64,000 nt of DNA from Jacaranda mimosifolia (taxonomy: Eukaryota > Streptophyta > Magnoliopsida > Lamiales > Bignoniaceae). Every line of letters begins with the position of its first letter. The stretch's first letter is position 1. Below, one piece after another: positions 48,680 through 59,440 of the stretch. Made by a program: the position numbers and the translations under genes. Location: NCBI GenBank assembly GCA_018894105.1, contig CM032125.1, positions 34,457,032 to 34,521,031 on the forward strand, in the 5' to 3' direction. The notes under the pieces are model-generated. The model was given only the letters and a program-made list of their open reading frames with translations. It did not search any database and was not told where the DNA came from.

Positions 48680-49113
48680 GATTAATATTATTTTCAAATA
48701 ATATGGTATCAAAATACAAATTTTTAGTATTTAAATTATGACTTGTGGTATAAATCTCCAATTCAGTATTATGTTTCAATTTTTTCGGTAGCAAAATTCA
48801 AGTTTTCAGTATTTTATTTTGACCTTGCAATACATAAAACCTCCAAATCAGTATGCTGTGCATTTTTTTTTAAAAAAAAAAGTTGAAATTTTAGTATTTA
48901 AACTATGAGTTGTAGTACCCAAAACCTCCAATTCAGTATTCTGTGCAACCTTTGTGGTACAAAAATTCAAACTTTCAGTATTTAAATTGTGAGATGCAGT
49001 ACACAAAACCTCCAATTTAGTATTCTGTGCAAGTCTTTTTGGTACAAAAATTCAAACTTTTAGTATTTAAATTGTGACTTGTTCCAAAACCTCCAATGCA
49101 GTATTTACGTAGT
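48680..49113 (+). repeat. Tandem repeat of about 84 bp, five copies
   Basis: The word CTCCAATTCAGTATTCTGTG and variants recur near 48756, 48841, 48926, 49010 and 49091, a period of 81-85 bp, each unit also containing TTCAAACTTTCAGTATTTAA. The array stops just before the first recognisable codons of the Ulp1-like gene. Confidence 0.85.
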
Positions 49114-49140
49114 TATGTATGTCTCTTTTTTGTAGAAATA

Positions 49141-51896
49141 ATGGCTAAAACTTGGGGACCTGCACACGAAACTATCGAAGGTAACAAAGACTCCGAGCTA
49201 TATTTTCAGTGCTCTCCAAGTTGCTTTAAATATATTATGAAAGAGTTGGACAGCAAGATGAGCTTCAGACACACCAAAGCACTAAAGAGAACCTCATTTT
49301 CTGTATACCTTAAAATGACTAATTTGAGTAAATTGAGTACTAATAGTGTTATTAGAGTTGAAGCTCTCTTAAGAAGGTTTGACATTAGGTTTTCTTCTTC
49401 TTCTTTTTTTTGGTAACGATATTAGGCTTCATTTTACTACGAGGGACTTTTCTATTGTTGTGGGGTTGCAAAAAGTAGGGCAACCTATAAATTTTGATAT
49501 AAAGATAGAGTCAGAAACTATTAAATGATTATTTGAAGGAAAAATTAAGAATGTCACTCGAGTCGAGATTTGTTAAAGATTGAAAGAGTTGGCAGAAAAG
49601 TATAGTGATCAGTATATAGCTAATTTTGTTAGGATGTACATACTACTAGTTTTCAATTGTATTTTGTTTCCAACTAGTAACTATTCGATGCCTAGATTCC
49701 TTATGTCGTACGTGGACGATTTATCTTCCATTAGCCTTTATGCATGGGGAGTTAAGGCGAGGAGTTGGTGCATTTAAGTTTTGGCATGATGAGATTTTAG
49801 TAGGAGGTGAAATAGGGAAAGGTCCAAAAAAGAAATACTTTGATGGATGCAGTACTAGCCTAATGGTAAGTTAATGGCATTGTTACTATTAATATTTTTT
49901 ATTACTATTATTGAGTAACTATAACATGGTATAATTCTTCTTTTGAATGACAAGCTTGGGTTTATGAACATATTCCCTGCTTGGGAGTGACAAATTTAGT
50001 CCCCACGAAGGTTGTTCATGCAAACAAAAAATTCAAGACGATTGCTAGAAATGCAGTAATAACTTATACTCCTTATCTTTGTTGTTATAATAGTTTATGT
50101 ACATATAAAATTACAAACTAAGCTGTAGAGTTATGTTTGAACAGGTTGTGGATATTTGTCCATTCCCTGATGAGGAGAAATTGTTATTACCAATATATCA
50201 TGGACCAACAAATGTTGATGTGTATGGCTTGCAAGGAATGTTAAGCGAGAAAGAGAAAGATATAGAATTACTTGGAAAAATATATATATATATATATCTT
50301 TTTTGAGAATAAAGGACTTGCTATTGGAGTTGAGGCTGAGGAGAAGAAAGACAAAGGGAAATTAAAAGAAAAAAAAAGCCAGAGAATGAGGAAGAAGAGG
50401 AAGAGATAGAGAGAGAAAATGAGGAAAAAGAATAGTAAAGGAGGTGGAAAAAGAGCAAGACGAAAGTGATAATAGTGGAATTAACCCAAAAAGTCCTGAA
50501 TTAGGGGATGGTCTACCATTGGAAGGGACCATAGCTTCTATCATAAAAAGCATGCAAGACTAAGGTGAGACGTCCTAAAAAAGAAAAAGAAATGGACATT
50601 GTTTCAGCTGGTACCACACCACGAAAGACAAGAGTAAAGTAGATTGCTCATAAAAATCATGGCAAGGAGAAGAAGGTATGTGTATACAAGTTTTAAATAC
50701 TGCATTTTGGAGTTTTTATACTTGATGTAAGTGAGACAAATACTAGCATCAAAAAATATACTCCATTACCGGATTGAAGTGCTAGATATGTGTATTGCAT
50801 TTTTGATAGGAGAGGATGAAGGATGTCCAAAATATTGAGTTGATAGACAAACTCCAATTTATTAGATAATGAGGACTTCTTTAATTAGTTTTGAGGATGA
50901 ATAGATTATAGAGACGGTCCGAGATATCTGATACAGACAGAGAAATTATTGACTCATATTTGCAATGAGATAAAATGGAGTAATTATAATGAATACACAT
51001 TGTTCTTTTTATAGTAATTTTATGATTTGAGTAACATGATGATTTATTGTTGTAGCGTTACTGTTTGAGAGGGGCTTGATCGTCAAATTGAAGGATATGT
51101 GTTTTGCAATCTGTTGTTCAAAAAAGAGTTGAGGTTAGATTTAATTGACTGCTACATTAAGATCTTGCGCAGCCCTTCATTCAAAGAAAAATGTGATCAC
51201 AATATTTGGTGTTTGACTCCATACTTGCAGGTAAATGGTGTTAGTTTTGTATTTCTGACTACAAATAACCTAATTTAACAAGTTCTAACATTAATTGTTT
51301 GTTAGAGGAAATTTTGAGAGAACTTGAGAAAGCAAATAAGAGGCATGCTATGAAACAAGATGAAATTCCAAAATTTAGTGGTCAACTGAGCCACGCAAGT
51401 TCCTAGAAGAGCTTAATTTAGATGTACTGAACAAGTGCCAATTTATTATATTCCCCATTAACAATTATTATCACTAATTCCTCCTTGTGTTGTACACGAT
51501 TGAGAAGAAGTTCATACAGATGAACTCATCCTAGTCTCCCCAAACGAAAGCAATGACAAAAGTTTTTGTAAGTTCGCTTATATTTGTGGTACATTTATCC
51601 ATGTATTTGATAAAAAGTAACAAATACTTTTGCAGACTAAGTTTTTGACTGGATACCTAAAACACTACTTTGGGTATATTGTGCCACCAAAAAAAACTGC
51701 AGATATGTTTTAGTTGCCAACAAAATCAGAACCTGGACTATGGACTTTATGTATGTCTTTGGGCTGAGTATTATGCAAAAAAACACAAAGGATTTCCAAA
51801 ACTATGCAAATGAATGTCCTATGGATGCATATCGACCACATATTGCTGTAAAAATTCTGACTAATGAGCATGGTTTAATATATTCTAGGGGAGAAT
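49141..51896 (+). pseudogene. Ulp1-type (C48) cysteine protease-like gene, decayed
   Basis: Ulp1-family proteases cleave SUMO-like modifiers, and plant MULEs often carry diverged versions. The N-terminal part begins MAKTWGPAHETIEG and contains the segment typical of these plant proteins (QCSPSCFKYIMKEL, ALLRRFDI, then FTTRDFSIVVGLQKVG and LFPTSNYSMPRFLMSYV...YAWG). A lysine/glutamate-rich linker follows near 50330-50660. The C-terminal part shows FIIFPINNYYH, with the catalytic-type His at 51472-51474, immediately followed by TAA where Trp is usual, and DYGLYVCLWAEYYA, where the usual catalytic Cys is Tyr (51739-51741). Introns are likely but not mapped, and several stops and frameshifts are present. 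The protein would be inactive. Confidence 0.65.
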
Positions 51897-52099
51897 GATG
51901 ATATTTGAATGGTTATTACCTAGATGAATTGACTATTTTATTATTTTGTATTTCTATATTTCTGACATTTTTAGTGGATACATTTATAATTTGTGTATTT
52001 GGATTATTAGAATGGATGGTATTTAAAATTGATAGTATAATTTAGAAACTTATTTATAAGTAGATGCTGGTAAAGATATATATGTTATAGGTTAGCTCA

Positions 52100-52428
52100 A
52101 AATAAGTACATAAGTAGTAAAACTCAACATGAATGAATGAAGAAAAAACAAGTACATAAATACGAAAAATAAGTACACAACATTAACAAATTAAGTACAT
52201 AAACGCAGTTCTAGAATACATAACTACCACAATTGGGTACTTTTTCGCCGATTTTCGATATCATTCTCAGCACATAAGGGATCGAGTTCAATTCAGCATA
52301 ATCCAGCCATTATGTCATCATAAGATCATAGCATCTTAGTCCTAAGACACATATAATCATGATAGGTTCACTAGTTTTCCTAGTGATGTCAAGAAGATAC
52401 ATTTAGCTCATGCATCAATAGTTTATAC
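52100..52428. repeat. First part of a roughly 400-bp tandem repeat array
   Basis: Contains the array words AAATTAAGTACATAAACGCAG, TACTTTTTCGCCGATTTTCG and CATTCTCAGCACATAAGGGA. The unit is cut at 52428 by the hAT-like insertion and resumes at 55453. Confidence 0.8.
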
Positions 52429-55400
52429 CAATAGTGACAAATGAGTGGGTTGAATTGGTTATGAGTTGGGTCTTTATGGGTTGGGTTTGAAATGGGCTAG
52501 GCTCAAAATGGGTTTATATGTATATGTTGAAAATGGGTTTGGTTGACAACTGGTTGAGCTGGGTTTTGGTGGGTCCAATACCGGGAAAAAATAAAAAATA
52601 ACTTTTTTGCTAAATATATTGTTATATTATTTTATTAAACTATAATCTTTTTATCTTTATTTGACGTATATTAATAAATTATTATTAAATCCTTGTTAAT
52701 CACGAAAAATCAAATCAAAATAAGTAAACTTATAATTTACTTATTATTTTATAACATTTATATATTTTTTTATTTTAATACAAAATAAGAAACATAACTA
52801 TTTAAATATTTTAATTTTTTAGTACAAAATGTTTACATTATACCCAACAAACATGAATCAAGCAAATTCAAACTTTTCCAATCGCAGTCAAACTTACCAT
52901 AATTAAGCAAAAGTCCAATCTACTCTTTTTCCATTTAAGCCAAAAGAATCTAACAAACTCTTGACAATTCCATTTATACTAGATTAAGTAAAAGTCCATT
53001 ACAACCAAACTTACTGATTATCTAAATGTACTCATAATTTTCAATCTTGTCTAACACTAAATATTTATAGAAATAAAATATTAATTTATTTATATTTAAA
53101 AAATTACTACACTGATCGTCTTTATTTTTTGTTTTTTATTTTTTATATTTAATCAATATTTGAAAAAATACCACTTATCTTATTTTTAATTTTTTCAATC
53201 TAGTCCATTATTGTTTATCACAACGATCAAATTCAAATTTGATACAACGTAAACTTATTGCTATCTTTTTAAAACAATTAAAAATATGCATATATCTTGA
53301 AAAATATATTTTTTTAAGAATAAAAAATATAAACCATTTAAATTTAAATTCTTATATCTACCTAAATTATTATTTTTAAATAAAATACTCAAAAAATATT
53401 GAAATATAATTAACTTTTTAATTTTTGAAAATATTATAACTAAAAATGAAAGTAAAGTCGGGGCCCTACTTCATGTGGAGGCAAAGGCACTAACCCTAAA
53501 ATGAAATAGACGACTGCAGTTTGTCCTATCACATGCTACCACTACATAATAAATTTGTTGTGCTTACAAATCTATATTTTGATAGTTTGTAAAAATTGAA
53601 AAAAAAGGAAAAAGAAAAGTATTTTTTTATTTATTTTCATATTGCAAAGTTGAAAATAATCTGGAGGCTATAAAATTAACTAGCTAAAACTTTTTATAAA
53701 AAATTGGAGTTTATAAACCAGATAATGATATCAACAATTTTTAAATCATAATCTCAGGTAAAAAGTTACTTGTTTAATTCATTCGAATTAAGTTAATAAA
53801 TTAATATTTTAAAATTAAATGAGGTGGAGAAACGATAAATGATTAATCTGTGAGATATAATATATCTAATTTTTAATTAATTATTTTTTTTATTTTTAGA
53901 GTGTTATAAAAATAAAAATAAAGTGGGGTATGATCTTGGGAGAGTGGAAGGATAATTTTGGGCTAAAATTGGGTTGAATTATTTAGAAATCACATTCAAC
54001 TCATTTTAAACCTATTTACATTTAGAACCCATTTGAACCCATTAAAGTCCAACCTATATTCAACCTACTAAAACTCAACCCAACCCAACCAAACCTAAAC
54101 CTAGTCAACTTATTCTGGGAAAATCTCACTTTTAATCCCATAACTTAGGGTCAGTTTCAATTGAGTCCAACTCGTTTTAGATTTCTCACATTGCGTCCCA
54201 TAATTTACAAATATTCTCACATTTGGTAACAATGCCCACCTTCCATCAAATTATTAACGAGAAACGCATGTGTTGTGCGTGTGGCTGATAACAAGTGGGA
54301 TTTGGAGGAAAAATTGACGGAGCCTAAGTTATGGGACCAAAAGTTGTATTTTCATATTTATATTTTAAACATTTTTAATGCTTTTTTCCAAATTTAAATT
54401 TAAATTTAACAAAAAATATTTTTTTAATTATGTTTTATTAAACAAGTTATTTTTAAATTTAAATTATGTTTTAAATTATATTAATTTTCAATTATATTTT
54501 GAAATAACAAAATTAAAAAATAATTTTTAATTTAAATTTTATAAAATATTATTATAAATTATTATATTGATTAATGCATTTAGTAAAATTATTATAAAAA
54601 AAATTCAATTAATATTTAGAAATTTAAATTTAAAATGTTCTAAGTTACACAAACTAAATATTCAATTTTTTAAATACTATAAATTAAAAAATCTAATAAT
54701 TTTTCATGTTTGGAGATGTATTTAGTTATTAGCTTGTTAATTTTTTTTTCTATTTTAGAAAATTAGTTAATTTGAAAATAAATTTTAAAGTTTACAATAT
54801 ATAATTTTTATTATAAATTAAAATTATGATTTATAATTTTTTGTTATTTTTAAATTTATAAGTTTAAATTTTAGATTTTAATTTTAGTTATTATAAATTG
54901 GAAATAGATTTTTTAAACATAATTTTAAATTATATTCTATTAACTAAATCATTCTAAATTTCAATTATATTTTAAATTCTATTATTTTTAATTATATTTA
55001 GAAATAATGAAATTAAAATTAATTTAAAATTTAAAATTTAAAAACAAAATAACCATTCCAAATTTTAAGTATAACTAAAATATATTTAAATTAAATATAT
55101 AGTTTAAATTTTAAAAATTAAATTTTAAAAATATAATTAAAAATCTCACTTTTGGTCCCATAACTTAAGCACTGTCAATTTCCCCCCAAATTCCACATGT
55201 TGATGGCCATACACACAGCATGTGCGTTTCCCATTAAGTATTTGATGGAAGGTGGGGTTGGGACCAAATGTGATAATATTTGTAAATTATGGATGCAATG
55301 TGAGAAATCTGAAACGATTGGGACTCAATTGAAATTGACCTTAAGTTATGGGACCAAAAGTGCGATTTGCCCAATTATTTTAAACCTAACCCAACCCAAA

Positions 55401-55452
55401 ACTAAGTGGGTTGGGTTGGAACCATTGGTTTAAACCCAATTTGCCTCTCCTA
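52429..55452. mobile_element. hAT-like element, copy 2, nested in the MULE
   Basis: Inverted copy of the element at 40548-42235. Ends CAATAGTGACAAAT and ATTTGCCTCTCCTA; 8-bp flanks GTTTATAC (52421-52428) and GTTTATGC (55453-55460) match at 7 of 8. The neighbouring tandem repeat units give empty sites. It contains a further insertion at 54117-55372; without it the length is about 1.76 kb. Confidence 0.72.
54117..55372. mobile_element. MULE-like element nested in hAT-like copy 2
   Basis: 1256 bp with inverted terminal units of about 230 bp (54117-54346 and 55141-55372) around an extremely AT-rich spacer. Ends GGGAAAATCTCACTTTTAAT and AAAGTGCGATTTGCCC. Flanking 9-mers ACTTATTCT and AATTATTTT match at 7 of 9. 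Copy 1 of the host element (40600-40640) is uninterrupted at this point. Each terminal unit is itself bordered by inverted CCCATAACTTA/TAAGTTATGGG sequences. Confidence 0.75.
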
Positions 55453-56960
55453 GTTTATGCCACTCTGAATGAGAGCTCAAGTAGTCGGATGTGGGTGTTT
55501 GAGTTCCCAACTATTAAAACACATACTATCACGATTATTTCTTCAACAATCCACAATTTTACCACGTCAGGTTATCTTATGCGTTGTTGCACACATTGAA
55601 TTGAGCCTCATTGCGGCCTTTGGAAAATTACATAAACACAAAAATTAAGTACACAACATTGAAAAATTAAGTACATAGATGCAGTTATGGAGTGCATAAC
55701 TGCCAAAACTGGATACTTTTTCACCGATTTTTTACACCATTCTCAACACATAAGGGACCGAGTTCAATTCAGTCCAATTTGGCCACTGCGTGATCATAAG
55801 ACCCTGACGTGTCATTATCAGCACATTAGAGATTTTTGATACTATGCATAAACAGTTTCACACTACTATAAATGAAAGCAAAAGTGTTTCGATGTAGGTG
55901 TTTGTGTTCCAAACCATTTCAACATATGTGAATCCAAACCATTTCTTCAACAAACCATAGTTTTATAACGTTGGGGTATCTTATGCATTGTTGCACACAT
56001 CAAATTGAGCCTCATCATGGTCTTTGGAAAAGCAAGTCCATAAAGATAAAAAAAACATAAGTACCTAATATTAACAAATTAAGTACATAAACATAGTTCT
56101 GGAGTACATAACTACCAAAAGTGAGTACTTTTTGCCAATTTCTGGTATCATTCTCAGCACATAAGGGATTGAGTTCAATTTGGCCTAATCTAGCCATTGC
56201 ATGATCATAAGACCATGGCGTGCCATTTTTGGCACATTAGGAATTTTCAGTACCATTTATGAATGGTTTTACAATACTATAAATGAAAGCGCAAGTTTTT
56301 TGATATAGGTGTTTGTGCTCTAAACCATTTTAACATGTGTGAATCAGAACCATTTCTTCAACAAACCACGGTTTTGTTGCGTTGAGGTGACTTATGCATT
56401 GTTGCACACATCGAATTGAGCCCCATCGCGGCCTTTGGAAAAGCAAGTACATAAATATTAAAAATAAGTACACAACATTAACAAATTAAGTACATAACTG
56501 CCAAAATTGGGTACTTTTTCGTCGATTTTCGATATCATTCTCAGCACATAAAGGATTAAGTTCAATTTCGCCTAATCTGGCCATTGCATGACCATAATAC
56601 CACGGGGTGTCATTATCAGCACATTAGGGATTTTCAATACCATCCATGAATAGTTTCACACTACTAGAAATGAAAGCACAAGTGTTTTGATGTAGATGTT
56701 TGTGTTCCAAATCATTTCAAGATGTGCGAATCCAAACTATTTCAACATGCGCGAATCTGAATCATTTCTTCAACAAACCACGATTTTGTTGCATCGGGAT
56801 GTCTTATGCGTTGTTACACACATTAAATTGAGCCTCATCTCGGTCTTTGAAAAAGCAAGTACATAAACATAAAAAATAAGCACACAACATTAACGAATTA
56901 AGTACATAAATGCAGTTCTGGAGTACATAACTGCCACAATTTGCTACTTTTTCTAATAAA
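55453..56960. repeat. Tandem repeat array of about 390-410 bp, remaining copies
   Basis: The anchor CACATAAGGGAccgag and variants occur at about 55746, 56157 and 56546. Each unit includes AAGTACATAAATGCAGTTCT, GGGTACTTTTTCG, a CACACTACTATAAATGAAAGC segment and CTTATGCATTGTTGCACACA. About 3.5 further copies are present. No coding sequence; function unknown. Confidence 0.85.
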
Positions 56961-58279
56961 ATGAATAATAAATTTGGATCATAGCTCTTATGTAAGCCTA
57001 CCCAATAGTTAAAAAGAATACTCGTTGATGATTTCTTTCACATTAAAACGATAGTACAATAAGTCAATGTTTTACAAAGTATACAACATAAGTAATTCTA
57101 TAAAAATTCTCCGATTAAAATACAATATTGTATAAATGCTACAACAAAACATGTCCTCCAAATAAGGGCGAATTTAGTAGCTACTATAAGCATGTGTACA
57201 CTGTCTATTTATAATCCATCCTCTTTTAAATATTTGTCTTCTTCGCATCCTCTTTTTCCCAATTGAAGAGAAATAAAATCAATCAAAATATTATTTAATA
57301 AGTAATGACAAACGGTAATACAAGTATAAATATACAATAAAACGGCAAACAAATCTGTCACTATATCAATTTGCACTAAACGGTAGGAAAGTGACTTTTA
57401 CTCAATAGAAGCACAAGCTTGCTTCCAAAATATTGTGTCATTTTGTAATGTGTTCTATCATCTTGTTCTACCATATACACAATTTATGTAAATCCAACAC
57501 AATTTATTATGATATATCATCTTAAAACTCCTATAACTACTAATGTGTAGTTGAGTAGAAGTATTAGAGTATCAGAGTGGAAGTACTAAATTGCACTAAT
57601 ATGGTATTGATCAGTGGACTACTAAGTATGATAATGTTAAATAAAATATCTTATTAAGGAGGAAGAACATGTAACAATCATGTACTAATCAAAACACATC
57701 AGAAGAAAAATTAAGAATTAATGCAATGAAAATGTGAAGAAACTTACCAATACATATAACATATTTTCCTTCCACATCTTTCTGGTTCATTTTTTCGGAC
57801 AACCATCATATCAACATTTCCATTTTAAGCAAAATATGCAATCGAATCATATTCAAAACATCATTATCAGTTTCCAAAATTACATACATTTTCTGATGTG
57901 GAGTAAAATATTGAAATTTATTGAGCTCAAAACTAATTTCAGGCCATTTTTGCCCAATTTAAAATAATAATTCTATCAAATTTATACCTTCATAAATTAA
58001 CAGAATATAGAGTTCTCTATTATACACACAACTTCCTAATTGCTGAGTTTTGGCATCTGGGTCACTCAAAGACATTCTTATTGCGCTCAAGTTCACGAAT
58101 TCCTATCTTCTTCCACGTGCAATTAATATACTCCACCTCAAAATAAAGTTGCGATAAATGGAGACAAAGTAGGCCTACTTCTTACTAGTATATTGTAGCC
58201 GATTGCAAAAAATAAATAAAAAAATAAAGGAGAAAGAAGCTTCTTCCGCCACGGGAAAATGAACAGAAAATAGACAGGG
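56961..58279. other. AT-rich interior of the MULE, no gene recognised
   Basis: AT-rich sequence without a protein-like open frame longer than chance, and with no repeats or inverted structures that I could define. It lies between the tandem array and the right terminal inverted repeat. Confidence 0.5.
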
Positions 58280-58545
58280 GGGGGGAGGGGAGAGAGAGAT
58301 GAGTGTTGGACAGCAGGTTTAGGAGGGGGGGAAAAACCATTGAACTAAGGCCATTTCAGTCATTTTAATTGGATGGTTGAATTGGATGAGGAGTGAAGTC
58401 AAAATTGAAACTTTATATAAGGAGTCCAAACTAAGAAATACATGGTGGGGACTGAATGCTAAAGTAAAAGTGGGCTAGGGGATTTATAAACAAGTTGCCC
58501 TTAATAAGCTCAAAAGCTCCATGAATTGAGAAATGAAGTGGTATC

Positions 58546-59404
58546 TAGAGGTGGCTCCACATTTAATTAAGAAAGTTAGCCGCCTTAGACATTCAAATTT
58601 TGGAGGCCTCCTACACATATTTTTCTTTTATATTTTAGGCCTTAAAAAGAAAAATATAAGGCCTTTTTCTTAAATATTTTAGACTTAGAAAAAATGTAAG
58701 GCCTTTAGTTTAAAAGTCTCATGCCCTTTTTTTTTTTTTTTTTAGATTTTATGCATGAAAAAAAGTACAAGACCTTTAATTTGAGGATTTTATTATTTAA
58801 AGTTAGAATAATTAATTATAATTAATCAAAAATATCTATTAATTTTGATTCTCATAAATCTCCTGTATCTTTTTAGATTTTTATTGATTTTTTTATCAAA
58901 CCCTAATTACATTCAACTTTTGTAATGTTAATCACTAAATAACTTTGTTCATTTTCGATGCTAGTCACTAATTCCTATATCTATCACTAATAACATTAAC
59001 TTCAATTCTCTCACTATAAATCAAGGTTATATTTCTTAAATTTCTTTTTCTTTTGCTTTGTCAGAAAGAAGGTTTTCAAAATTGAAACTAATAAAATCTA
59101 ACCTAAGGTCAACAATGTCTCAAGAAAGATTGAATTGATTAGCTATGCTATCAATTGAAAATGAAATATTACAAGAAATTGATTATAAAAATATAATTAA
59201 TAATTTTGCATTTCAAAAGGCTAGGAATAGAGAAGTTAGATGGTAATGTTTTATATGGGAGATTCTTTTTCTTTCCCTCCCTATAAAATATGAAATGCTT
59301 AATAGAAATACTTATATATTAAAAATTAGATTTTTTATTAAATATATTAAAGACCTCATTTTTATGTGTCATCTTGTGCCTCCAATTTTATTAAGACAGT
59401 CTTG
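58546..59404 (+). mobile_element. Decayed hAT element, copy in unit D
   Basis: 859 bp with both ends: TAGAGGTGGCTCCACAT at the left after GTGGTATC (58538-58545), and AAGACAGTCTTG at the right before ATGATATC (59405-59412). The 8-bp flanks match at 6 of 8. It carries the transposase C-terminal remnant. It ends about 37 bp from the stop codon of MATE D. Confidence 0.7.
59052..59246 (+). pseudogene. hAT transposase C-terminal fragment (unit D)
   Basis: Carries RRFSKLKLIKS and MSQERLN followed by TGA in place of Trp, then LAMLSIENEILQEID and ending RW before TAA at 59244-59246. Same remnant as in units A and B. Confidence 0.6.
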
Positions 59405-59440
59405 ATGATATCAAGAACCTTGATGCGAAAAAGGCAACAT

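Larger units (their letters stand above)
47846..58500 (+). mobile_element. Large MULE carrying a Ulp1-like gene (10.7 kb with nested insertions)
   Basis: The left end (from 47846, GGTTAATTGGCTTAAAATCC) and the reverse of the right end (from 58500, GGGCAACTTGTTTATAAATC) stay alignable for about 150 bp, including AAATCCCC, TTTCTT/CGTTT and TTCACTCC blocks. TTAAATAAG precedes the left end (47837-47845). The right flank here is TTAATAAG, and unit B keeps the full TTAAATAAG beside the same terminus. Long inverted repeats plus a 9-bp duplication identify a MULE. Contents are an 84-bp tandem array, a Ulp1-like pseudogene and a roughly 400-bp tandem array split by a nested hAT-like element. No MURA transposase was recognised; 56960-58270 looks non-coding. 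Confidence 0.7.

Noticed and set aside
48680..49113. Regular repeats considered as a CRISPR-like array
   Set aside because: Units are contiguous 84-bp tandem repeats without unique spacers, in a plant nuclear context.
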